A stretch of 64,000 bases of DNA. It comes from Cytophagales bacterium UBA2561 (GTDB lineage: Bacteria; Bacteroidota; Bacteroidia; Cytophagales; Thermoflexibacteraceae). Of the stretch, positions 8,792-15,647 are shown in pieces (position 1 is the stretch's first letter; each line of letters opens with the position of its first letter). The DNA is taken from contig DDLX01000043.1 in the NCBI GenBank assembly GCA_002340355.1, positions 248,001 through 312,000 on the forward strand, in the 5' to 3' direction. The notes beneath the pieces were generated by a model. That model saw nothing but the letters and a program-made list of their open reading frames with translations, did no database searches and was not told the origin of the DNA. The translations under genes and the position numbers were made by a program.

Positions 8792-9802
8792 TTACAAATG
8801 AAGATTTTCTGTCATTTGTTCTATAGAAATATTGGCACATTTAAAATGCGTTGAAGGACAAGCCTTTTTACCATGTAGCCCACAAGGTCGGCAAGGCAAA
8901 TTTTCGATAGTTTGAACAATATGTGAGACTTCTGAAAGAGGATAAAATCCAAATTCGGGAACAGTTGAACAAAAAATAGCGGTAATTGGGGCGTTCATTG
9001 CCGAGGCAAAATGTAAAGGAGCGGAATCATTGGTAAAATTCATCTTTGCATTTTTGAGTAATGCTGCCGACTCCAAAAGATTCAGTTTTCCAGCCCAAAT
9101 TTCAACTCGTTCAGTATCCGTATTTTGTTGAATTTCTTCACAAAGTGATCTATCTCCTGAACCACCAAGTAATAAAATTTGATAATTTTTTGGAGAAATT
9201 TCTAATAATTTCTGAATTAATTCTTCCCATTTTTGGGCAGGAAATTGTTTGGTCATCCAAACCGAAGCAGGTGCCATGCAAAAATAAGGATTTTGACGCT
9301 TTACTTTCTGAAAATCTTTTTCCGAAGGATATAACTTTGGTGCAACAAAATCAGTATCAGTAAGAGATTCCAGTAAAGCCAAGTTTCGATAAACTTCGTG
9401 ATTATTCTTTTGATTTTTAGTTTTTTCTGCGGAAATATGATGTTCGATTTGATGTGTAAATAAAAAAGATAATGGATTTTTTCGAAATCCAATTTTTACT
9501 TTTCCACCTGATAGAGCTGTGAGTAAACCTGTAGTTATAAACCGTTGTAAATTAATAACATAGTCATATTTTTCAGCTCGAATTTTTTGACGTAATTCCC
9601 AAAGTTTTCGGTATTTCCCTTCCTTTTTATCGAAAATAAGAACACGCCGTAAATAAGGATGTCCAATTAACAAACCCTCATTACCTTTTCGTACCAAAAA
9701 ATCAATTGAGCTAACAGGATAATGTTGGTGTAACTTTTCAATTAGAGGAGTTGCCAAAACTACATCGCCAATAAATGCCGTTTGAATGAGCAATATTTTC
9801 AT
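8792..9802 (-). CDS. Glycosyltransferase family 9 (heptosyltransferase-like)
   Basis: Cytosolic GT9 enzyme that probably transfers a sugar to lipid A-core or another surface glycan. The start at 9802 gives the conserved first strand MKILLIQTAFIGDVVLATPL; the frame extends 25 codons upstream without homology-like sequence. The donor-site block NDSAPLHFASAMNAPITAIF (residues about 268-287) and the GGSGDRSLCEEI segment are typical of ADP-heptose:LPS heptosyltransferases. The C-terminus carries a Cys-rich CRPCGLHGKKACPSTHFKC element found in Bacteroidota members. The substrate is not predictable because no LPS cluster surrounds it. Confidence 0.88.
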   Translation of the reverse strand: MKILLIQTAFIGDVVLATPLIEKLHQHYPVSSIDFLVRKGNEGLLIGHPYLRRVLIFDKKEGKYRKLWELRQKIRAEKYDYVINLQRFITTGLLTALSGGKVKIGFRKNPLSFLFTHQIEHHISAEKTKNQKNNHEVYRNLALLESLTDTDFVAPKLYPSEKDFQKVKRQNPYFCMAPASVWMTKQFPAQKWEELIQKLLEISPKNYQILLLGGSGDRSLCEEIQQNTDTERVEIWAGKLNLLESAALLKNAKMNFTNDSAPLHFASAMNAPITAIFCSTVPEFGFYPLSEVSHIVQTIENLPCRPCGLHGKKACPSTHFKCANISIEQMTENLHL

Positions 9803-10056
9803 AAGAAAAGAAATGAATTGATTCAAAACACGAAGGTAAAAAATATGCTCTAAATCGGCTACTTGATAGCTCTTCAAAATTTTATATACCTCAAAAATAA
9901 AATATATAAATTACTGATAATTAAACTTTTAAATAAAAAAACTATTTTAAATATAGAAAAATTGATAAAGTATTAATTTGGAAAGCATCGAATTTTTTTG
10001 TAATGTTCGAAATTAAAGTTGAATTACGGAATTCAAGCATCAACACCTAAGCAAAT

Positions 10057-11235
10057 ATGGCAAGACGCTCTGCTAAAAAAGCCCATAAAATCCTCATTAT
10101 TGACGATGAAAAAAGTATCCGTTACACTCTTCGTGATATTTTGGAATACGAGAAGTATCAAGTTGATGAGGCAAAAGACGGGGCTGAGGGGTTTGAAAAA
10201 ATCCAAAAGAACAATTATAACGTTGTTTTGTGTGATATCAAAATGCCCAAAATGGACGGTATGGAGGTGTTGGAACAAACGATGGCATTGGGCAAAGATT
10301 TAGAATTTATCCTTATTTCGGCACATGGCGATATTCCGACTGCAGTCGAAGCCACCCGAAAAGGCGCATTTGATTTTATTACCAAACCACCTGATTTGAA
10401 TCGGCTTTTGCTGACGATCCGAAATGCTTTAGATAAATCGACTTTGGTCGAAGAAACTAAAGTACTCAAACGCCGAGTGACCAAAACCTTTGATATTATT
10501 GGCAAATCTCAAGCTATTCAGAAGGTTAAAGATACGATTGATAAAGTTGCTCCTACCGAAGCTCGTGTGTTGATTACGGGAGGGAATGGTTCTGGAAAAG
10601 AGTTGGTTGCACGTTGGCTACATGAAAAAAGTCCACGGGCAAAAGCTCCATTAGTCGAAGTAAACTGTGCGGCTATCCCATCAGAACTTATTGAAAGTGA
10701 ACTGTTTGGACATGAAAAAGGAGCTTTTACTTCTGCTATTAAACAACGGATCGGAAAATTTGAGCAAGCAAATGGCGGAACGCTGTTTCTGGATGAAATT
10801 GGCGATATGAGTTTATCGGCACAAGCCAAAGTTTTACGGGCATTACAGGAGAATAAAATTACAAGAGTCGGAGGTGATAAAGAAATAAAAGTTAATGTTC
10901 GGGTAGTGGCGGCGACAAACAAAAACCTCAGAGCCGAAATCAAAGAAAGTAAGTTTCGAGAAGATTTATACCATCGTTTGGGCGTAATTTTGATTCATGT
11001 GCCTCCTTTGAATGACCGCCGTGACGATATTCCGCTTTTGGTGAATCATTTTCTTAAAGGAATTGCCAAAGAATACGGCGCACCTGCCAAAAAAGTTGAA
11101 AAATCGGCTTTTAAGTTATTACAAGCCAAAGACTGGACAGGAAATATTCGAGAATTACGAAATGTAACGGAACGCCTCGTCATTATGTCCACAGATGGGG
11201 TCATTACGGCAGAAGATGTAGAGTTATACGCCTAA
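10057..11235 (+). CDS. NtrC-family response regulator lacking a DNA-binding domain
   Basis: A 392-residue regulator. An N-terminal receiver domain (ILIIDDE start, phospho-acceptor Asp in VVLCDIKMPKMDG near residue 63) is followed by a sigma-54 AAA+ domain with Walker A GGNGSGKE near residue 176, Walker B GGTLFLDEIGD and the arginine-finger region FREDLYHR. The sigma-54 contact loop reads GAFTSA instead of GAFTGA. The protein stops at ...EDVELYA, right after the AAA+ lid, with no Fis-type helix-turn-helix. It may act from solution without an enhancer site, as proposed for the HTH-less activators FlgR and CtcC, or may not drive transcription. No histidine kinase is adjacent. Confidence 0.93.
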   Translation: MARRSAKKAHKILIIDDEKSIRYTLRDILEYEKYQVDEAKDGAEGFEKIQKNNYNVVLCDIKMPKMDGMEVLEQTMALGKDLEFILISAHGDIPTAVEATRKGAFDFITKPPDLNRLLLTIRNALDKSTLVEETKVLKRRVTKTFDIIGKSQAIQKVKDTIDKVAPTEARVLITGGNGSGKELVARWLHEKSPRAKAPLVEVNCAAIPSELIESELFGHEKGAFTSAIKQRIGKFEQANGGTLFLDEIGDMSLSAQAKVLRALQENKITRVGGDKEIKVNVRVVAATNKNLRAEIKESKFREDLYHRLGVILIHVPPLNDRRDDIPLLVNHFLKGIAKEYGAPAKKVEKSAFKLLQAKDWTGNIRELRNVTERLVIMSTDGVITAEDVELYA

Positions 11236-11263
11236 TTTTACACCCAAAAAACAGAATAACTCG

Positions 11264-11318
11264 AAAAAAAAATGAAACATTCGAAGGTCAAAATACCCTC
11301 AATGTTCCATTTTTTTTT
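11264..11318 (+). terminator. Terminator-like hairpin after the NtrC-type gene
   Basis: Two 18-nt arms (11264-11281 and 11301-11318) are complementary except for one position. They end in T9 on the plus strand and equally in a T-run on the minus strand, so the hairpin is potentially bidirectional. Confidence 0.8.
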
Positions 11319-11322
11319 GCAA

Positions 11323-11365
11323 AACCCTCTATAAGATTCTGATTTTAAGGAATTTATAGAGGGTT
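11323..11365 (-). terminator. Hairpin at the end of the CRISPR array
   Basis: A perfect 12-bp inverted repeat (AACCCTCTATAA at 11323-11334 and its complement at 11354-11365) has a 19-nt loop and ends one base before the first CRISPR repeat. On the minus strand it is followed by TTTTGC. That fits a terminator for transcripts crossing the array from the ftsY side. Confidence 0.55.
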
Positions 11366-11366
11366 A

Positions 11367-11864
11367 GGTGCAAAATAACGAAAATTTAAAGCCTTTTTCA
11401 ATTCAAAAGAAACGGTATTGAAAAAGGAAGCAGGTGCAAAATAACGAAAATTTAAAGCCTTTTTCAATTTTGGCAAATGGGCTGTTTTGATTAGGTAAGG
11501 TGCAAAATAACGAAAATTTAAAGCCTTTTTCAATCTGCAACCGAAATCCTTATTTAGACCCTGCGGTGCAAAATAACGAAAATTTAAAGCCTTTTTCAAT
11601 AGTTGAATTATGCGAAAAAACCGACACGGCGGTGCAAAATAACGAAAATTTAAAGCCTTTTTCAATATCACTATTCGCATAGATTTCGAGCATCTCGGTG
11701 CAAAATAACGAAAATTTAAAGCCTTTTTCAATATACAACCATGCACAAGCTACGGCACGAACGGTGCAAAATAACGAAAATTTAAAGCCTTTTTCAATAA
11801 ACAACGACTACAAACCCACAAAAAAGAAGGTGCAAAATAACGAAAATTTAAAGCCTTTTTCAAT
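11367..11864 (-). CRISPR. Orphan CRISPR array, 8 repeats and 7 spacers
   Basis: Eight identical 36-nt repeats start at 11367, 11433, 11499, 11565, 11631, 11697, 11763 and 11829. On the plus strand each begins GGTGCAAAATAACG and ends AAAGCCTTTTTCAAT. All seven spacers are exactly 30 nt and unrelated to each other. The 36/30 geometry with invariant spacer length is typical of class 2 systems. Read on the minus strand (ATTGAAAAAGG...TTTTGCACC), the repeat shares a TTTAAATTT core with the Campylobacter jejuni type II-C repeat as I recall it; the type is an inference. No cas gene or adaptation module lies anywhere in the window. The last repeat ends at 11864 and the ftsY stop codon begins after one base, so there is no leader on that side. 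Minus-strand orientation is inferred from the hairpin at 11323-11365. Confidence 0.96.
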
Positions 11865-11865
11865 C

Positions 11866-13020
11866 TTAGGAAAGTTTTTGTCCACCAAAAAGTGAATTCA
11901 CAAACTCCCTTCGATTAAAGATTTGCAAATCTTCTACCTTTTCTCCGACTCCAATATATTTGACAGGGATTTGGAATTGGTCAGAAACCCCAATCACAAC
12001 ACCACCCTTAGCCGTTCCATCCAACTTGGTAATAGTCAATGAAGTAACTTCGGTAGCTTTGGTAAATTCCTCTGCCTGAATAAAAGCATTTTGTCCCGTA
12101 CTTCCATCCAAAACCAACATAATATCATGTGGGGAATCAGGCATGATTTTTTGTGTAACTCGTTTAATTTTAGAAAGTTCCTTCATCAAATTGACGTGAG
12201 TATGCAATCGCCCTGCGGTATCAATAATCACTAAATCAGCATCTTCTTCGACTCCTTTCTTGACCGCATCATAGGCAACTGAAGCGGGGTCGGTATTCAT
12301 ACCATGCGAAACTACAGGAACTCCCACTCGTTCGCCCCATAACATAATTTGGTCAACGGCGGCAGCTCGGAAAGTATCGGCGGCTCCCAAAATGACTTTA
12401 TACCCTTGTAGTTTATATTGTGCGGCTAATTTGCCGATGGTTGTGGTTTTTCCTACTCCATTAACCCCAACAACTAATACGACATAAGGCTTTTTATCGG
12501 TTGGAAGGCTAAAATCACGTAATTCTTCGGTTTGGTTCTCAATTAAAAGCTCAGCAATTTCTTGGCGTAGGAGTTCATTTAATTCATTCGTTCCGACATA
12601 TTTATCTTTGGCTACTCGTTCTTCAATGCGATTAATAATCTTGATAGTCGTATCTACTCCCACATCCGAAGTAATCAAAATTTCTTCGAGTTGGTCAAGA
12701 ATTTCATCATCGACTTTCGATTTTCCTGCAACTGCCTTACTAATTTTTCCAAAGAAACTTTCCTTTGTTCGTTCTAGTCCTTTGTCAAGAGTTTCTTTTT
12801 GTTCTTCTTTTGTTTTCTTTTTGATACCAAGCCGATTAAGCCAACTTTTTTTTTCTTCTTTGGGTGGCTCAGAAGGTGCGGGAGGTTCGGGTACAGGGAT
12901 AGGAGTGGTGCTTTGAGGTTGGGTATCCTCAATTTGTTCAACCACCTTTGGGGTTGGCTCAGGAGCAGGCTGTTCTTCTTTTTTCTTTTTACCCTTAAAA
13001 AATTTCTTAAAAATGCTCAT
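11866..13020 (-). CDS. ftsY: Signal recognition particle receptor FtsY
   Basis: SRP-receptor GTPase that docks ribosome-SRP complexes at the inner membrane. The 384-residue protein has a short Pro/Glu/Lys-rich A region (residues 1-65), then the N domain and the G domain. G-domain motifs are GVNGVGKTTTIGKLA (G1, near residue 190), the family-specific AADTFRAAAVDQ, DTAGR (G3), TKLDG (G4) and the closing GVGEKVEDL. The stop codon at 11866-11868 is one base from the CRISPR array, so ftsY transcripts probably run into it. A TATGTTTG element on the minus strand at 13070-13077 is a likely promoter. Confidence 0.97.
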   Translation of the reverse strand: MSIFKKFFKGKKKKEEQPAPEPTPKVVEQIEDTQPQSTTPIPVPEPPAPSEPPKEEKKSWLNRLGIKKKTKEEQKETLDKGLERTKESFFGKISKAVAGKSKVDDEILDQLEEILITSDVGVDTTIKIINRIEERVAKDKYVGTNELNELLRQEIAELLIENQTEELRDFSLPTDKKPYVVLVVGVNGVGKTTTIGKLAAQYKLQGYKVILGAADTFRAAAVDQIMLWGERVGVPVVSHGMNTDPASVAYDAVKKGVEEDADLVIIDTAGRLHTHVNLMKELSKIKRVTQKIMPDSPHDIMLVLDGSTGQNAFIQAEEFTKATEVTSLTITKLDGTAKGGVVIGVSDQFQIPVKYIGVGEKVEDLQIFNRREFVNSLFGGQKLS

Positions 13021-13069
13021 GTATCGTCCTGTTTTGCGTCTTTATAACGGGAGGTTTTTAAAAGTTCAG

Positions 13070-13101
13070 CAAACATACAAAAATTTACGGGGAATTGTAA
13101 A
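13070..13101 (-). promoter_or_regulatory. Probable ftsY promoter
   Basis: On the minus strand TATGTTTG (13070-13077) matches TAnnTTTG. A TTTA element lies 20 nt upstream, one base off the TTTG consensus. This gives an ftsY leader of about 45 nt. Confidence 0.5.
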
Positions 13102-13290
13102 GTTATTTTTGAGAGTGATATCATACCAATGGATTCCATTTTTTTGAAGGAAAAATTTGGATAAATATACCTTATGATATAATTGGTTTTAATCATTGAT
13201 AATCAATTTTTTATGATAAAGAAATCAATTGATTTTGAATTATTTCAGTAGGTTGATACTAAGAAAAACTGATTTTTTTTGAGTCAACCC

Positions 13291-13321
13291 TTTGACATTT
13301 CAATTTTTTGTCGTACCTTTG
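13291..13321 (+). promoter_or_regulatory. Consensus promoter of a candidate small RNA
   Basis: TTTG (13291-13294), a 19-nt spacer and TACCTTTG (13314-13321) form one of the best Bacteroidota promoters in the window. The next coding start on this strand is 239 nt away and an intrinsic terminator lies in between. Confidence 0.75.
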
Positions 13322-13325
13322 TGTC

Positions 13326-13422
13326 AACGGTAAATGATTAGGGTTTTGCCCTGGTTATTTCTTTTCATAGCTGGTTGAAAGAACTTGGGGGTCAAGAGTA
13401 ATCTTGCCCTCAAGATTTTTTT
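13326..13422 (+). ncRNA. Candidate structured small RNA, about 97 nt
   Basis: This unit sits between a consensus promoter and an intrinsic terminator and contains no meaningful reading frame. Hairpin 1 pairs 13332-13343 with 13349-13360 (12 bp including three G-U pairs) around a TTTTG loop. Hairpin 2 can pair 13359-13365 with 13377-13383. The terminator pairs 13384-13396 with 13403-13414 (12 bp, one bulged T) and is followed by seven T residues. It lies in the 539-nt gap between divergent ftsY and an NtrC-type gene. It lacks the GGAAG/AGCAG core of SRP RNA, the long single hairpin of 6S RNA and a convincing CRISPR anti-repeat. Function is unknown. Confidence 0.6.
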
Positions 13423-13559
13423 GTTTTAGGGCATTTCTGTTTTTTATAATCATGCTGCTTCTTTCCCTCCTTTTCATCATAAATTCCTAATTTTCTCTCT
13501 TTTTTTGTATCTTCATTCTTCTTTATATTAAAGTATGAGGCACAAATCTGAATAGTAAA

Positions 13560-14936
13560 ATGGCACGAAAACGCCCTCTCGGAAAAATCTTGATTGTAGA
13601 TGATAACGAAGATATTTTATTGTCTTTACGGTTATTATTGAAAAAACACGCCAAACTTGTCCAAATTGAAAATGATCCTCGTCAAATTCCTTTTCTTGTA
13701 AATCACGAAAAATATGACGTGATTTTGTTGGATATGAATTATAGTAAAGATACTACGAGTGGGAAAGAGGGATTTTACTGGTTAAGGCAAATTTTGGAGC
13801 GTGATCCGACTGCCAATGTCATTATGATTACTGCTTACGGTGAGGTCGAGATTGCGGTACGTGCCTTAAAAGAAGGGGCTTCGGATTTCGTTTTGAAACC
13901 TTGGGAAAATGATAAGTTAATTGAAACCATCAAACAAACCCTTGCCCTAAAGAAAGGAAAAACTGTTACTAACTCGGAACCAAGCCCTTCAAAATCAAGC
14001 AAAAATGCTGACTCACTTTCTAAAATTATTGGGAGTAGTGAACCGATGCAAAATCTCTTTTCAATTATTCGAAAAGTAGCGGCAACGGATGCCAATATTT
14101 TGGTTTTGGGAGAAAATGGCACAGGAAAAGAAGTTTTTGCCAGAGCAATTCATGACCTTTCACGCCGAAAAGACAAGGTTTTTGTAAACGTAGATATGGG
14201 ATCAATTACGGAAACACTTTTTGAGAGTGAGCTTTTTGGACACAAAAAAGGAGCATTTACAGATGCCAAAGAAGACCGTGAAGGACGTTTTGAGGCAGCC
14301 CACGAAGGAACATTATTTTTAGATGAAATTGGAAATTTGAGTTTGCCGTTACAATCGAAACTTTTGACTGCCTTACAACGCCGTGAAATTATCCGACTGG
14401 GAACTAATCGACCTATTTCGGTGGATATTCGTTTGATTTGTGCGACAAATATGCCTTTGGTAGAGATGGTTTCAAAAAATGAATTTCGACAAGATTTAAT
14501 GTATCGAATTAATACGGTCGAATTACATTTACCTCCGTTGCGTGATCGTACTGGCGATATTCCACTTTTGGCAGAACATTACATTAAAATTTATGCTAAA
14601 AAATACGAGCGAAATGTTACAGGATTGGCTTCAGCAACCCTTAAAAAATTAGAAAAATACCATTGGCCTGGCAATGTTCGAGAACTCCAACACGCCATTG
14701 AACGAGCTGTTATTATGAGTGATGAACCCCAATTACAAGCGGGCGATTTTTTGTTTTTATTGCAAAAAAATGAGTCTTCGGATTGGAATATTCAAGATTA
14801 TAATTTGGAAGCCATTGAAAAAATGGTCATTCAAAAAGCCTATCAGAAATATGCTGGAAATATTTCGCAAATGGCTAAAGCTCTGGGACTTACACGAGCC
14901 TCTTTATATCGAAGATTAGAAAAACACGGCATTTAA
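13560..14936 (+). CDS. NtrC-family sigma-54-dependent response regulator
   Basis: A 458-residue three-domain regulator. The receiver domain (LIVDDNED start, Asp in VILLDMNYS near residue 60) is followed by a linker of about 35 residues and an AAA+ domain with GENGTGKE (Walker A), GTLFLDEIGN (Walker B) and FRQDLMYR. The C-terminal Fis-type helix-turn-helix is intact (GNISQMAKALGLTRASLYRRLEK). The sigma-54 contact loop reads GAFTDA rather than GAFTGA. Unlike the regulator at 10057-11235 it keeps DNA binding. The HEPN gene starts 13 nt after its stop and may be co-transcribed. No cognate kinase is adjacent. Confidence 0.94.
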   Translation: MARKRPLGKILIVDDNEDILLSLRLLLKKHAKLVQIENDPRQIPFLVNHEKYDVILLDMNYSKDTTSGKEGFYWLRQILERDPTANVIMITAYGEVEIAVRALKEGASDFVLKPWENDKLIETIKQTLALKKGKTVTNSEPSPSKSSKNADSLSKIIGSSEPMQNLFSIIRKVAATDANILVLGENGTGKEVFARAIHDLSRRKDKVFVNVDMGSITETLFESELFGHKKGAFTDAKEDREGRFEAAHEGTLFLDEIGNLSLPLQSKLLTALQRREIIRLGTNRPISVDIRLICATNMPLVEMVSKNEFRQDLMYRINTVELHLPPLRDRTGDIPLLAEHYIKIYAKKYERNVTGLASATLKKLEKYHWPGNVRELQHAIERAVIMSDEPQLQAGDFLFLLQKNESSDWNIQDYNLEAIEKMVIQKAYQKYAGNISQMAKALGLTRASLYRRLEKHGI

Positions 14937-14949
14937 TTTGGAATTCAAC

Positions 14950-15339
14950 ATGAAAAATAGACGTTTTCGGCAACGATTCCAGCAATATAAAAGAGCTTTT
15001 CGATGGTTAGAAAGAGCCGTTCAACAAGAGAATTATTCTGATTTGGAACGAGCAGGACTTATCCAATTTTTTGAAATGACCTTAGAATTAGCTTGGAAAG
15101 TCATGAAAGATTACCTTGAAAATGAAGGATTTCAGCCTAAAACCCCTCGCCAAACTATCAAAATGGCATTTCAGGCAGAAATTATTGAAGAGGTAGAACT
15201 TTGGATGGATGCACTGGACGACCGTAATTTGACTTCACATACCTACAATGAAAATACAGCAGAACAGGTTACAAAACTGATTAAACAAAAATACTTTCCG
15301 ATATTAAGAGAATTACATTATTTTATGAATCATGTGTAA
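14950..15339 (+). CDS. HEPN-domain protein, HI0074 family (toxin-like partner)
   Basis: A 129-residue all-helical protein of the HI0074 nucleotidyltransferase-substrate-binding family, a HEPN fold. The ATG at 14950 is preferred over an in-frame TTG at 14938, which would abut the preceding stop. The HEPN motif RX4HXY is present as RNLTSHTY near residue 94; in studied HEPN-MNT pairs the arginine and histidine form the RNase site and the tyrosine is AMPylated by the partner. The conserved ELAWKVMKDYLE helix is also visible. It overlaps the MNT gene by 8 nt, the usual translationally coupled arrangement. Confidence 0.88.
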   Translation: MKNRRFRQRFQQYKRAFRWLERAVQQENYSDLERAGLIQFFEMTLELAWKVMKDYLENEGFQPKTPRQTIKMAFQAEIIEEVELWMDALDDRNLTSHTYNENTAEQVTKLIKQKYFPILRELHYFMNHV

Positions 15340-15640
15340 CGGATTAACTCCTAAAGAGACCCAAGAAATCATTCGTTTTGTTGTACAATTTCCCGAAATT
15401 GAAGAGGTGTTTTTGTTTGGTTCAAGAGCCAGAAATGAACACCGAAAAACTTCTGATATAGATATTGCCATTCTCGGAAAAAAGACCTCATTTCGTACTG
15501 TTTCTCGACTAAAAGGACTCCTAAATGAAGAATCTTCCTTGCCTTATTTTGTGGATGTAGTTGATTTCAATTATACTGATAATCAGGAATTAAAAACAGA
15601 AATTGAACGAGATAAAATCCTTATTTATTCGAAAGAATAA
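15332..15640 (+). CDS. MNT-type minimal nucleotidyltransferase (antitoxin-like partner)
   Basis: A 102-residue minimal nucleotidyltransferase. The catalytic signature GSX10DXD is exact: GSRA near residue 30 followed by SDIDIAI. A later acidic residue in YFVDVVDF supplies the third metal ligand typical of the fold. In HEPN-MNT toxin-antitoxin systems such proteins AMPylate the HEPN partner and neutralise it; the same role is inferred here. It overlaps the HEPN gene by 8 nt, and the convergent lnt stop lies 7 nt after its own stop, without a recognisable terminator between them. Confidence 0.88.
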   Translation: MCNGLTPKETQEIIRFVVQFPEIEEVFLFGSRARNEHRKTSDIDIAILGKKTSFRTVSRLKGLLNEESSLPYFVDVVDFNYTDNQELKTEIERDKILIYSKE

Positions 15641-15647
15641 CCTAAAA

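Noticed and set aside
11354..11895. Several overlapping reading frames across the CRISPR array encoding repeated NNENLKPFSI or KKALNFRYFA units
   Set aside because: The 66-nt repeat-spacer period is a multiple of three, so the repeat recreates the same open codons in several frames on both strands. These are artefacts of the array, not proteins.
13326..13422. Small RNA as a tracrRNA for the nearby CRISPR array
   Set aside because: Only GTTATTT (7 nt) is shared with the repeat complement, far short of the roughly 20-nt anti-repeat expected, and it is sequestered in hairpin 1.
13326..13422. Small RNA as SRP (4.5S) RNA because it adjoins ftsY
   Set aside because: The conserved apical GGAAG/AGCAG motif of SRP RNA is absent and the fold is three hairpins, not one long hairpin.
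14938..14949. TTG start of the HEPN gene directly after the regulator stop
   Set aside because: The ATG at 14950 gives the family-typical length and N-terminus; the TTG adds four residues without support.
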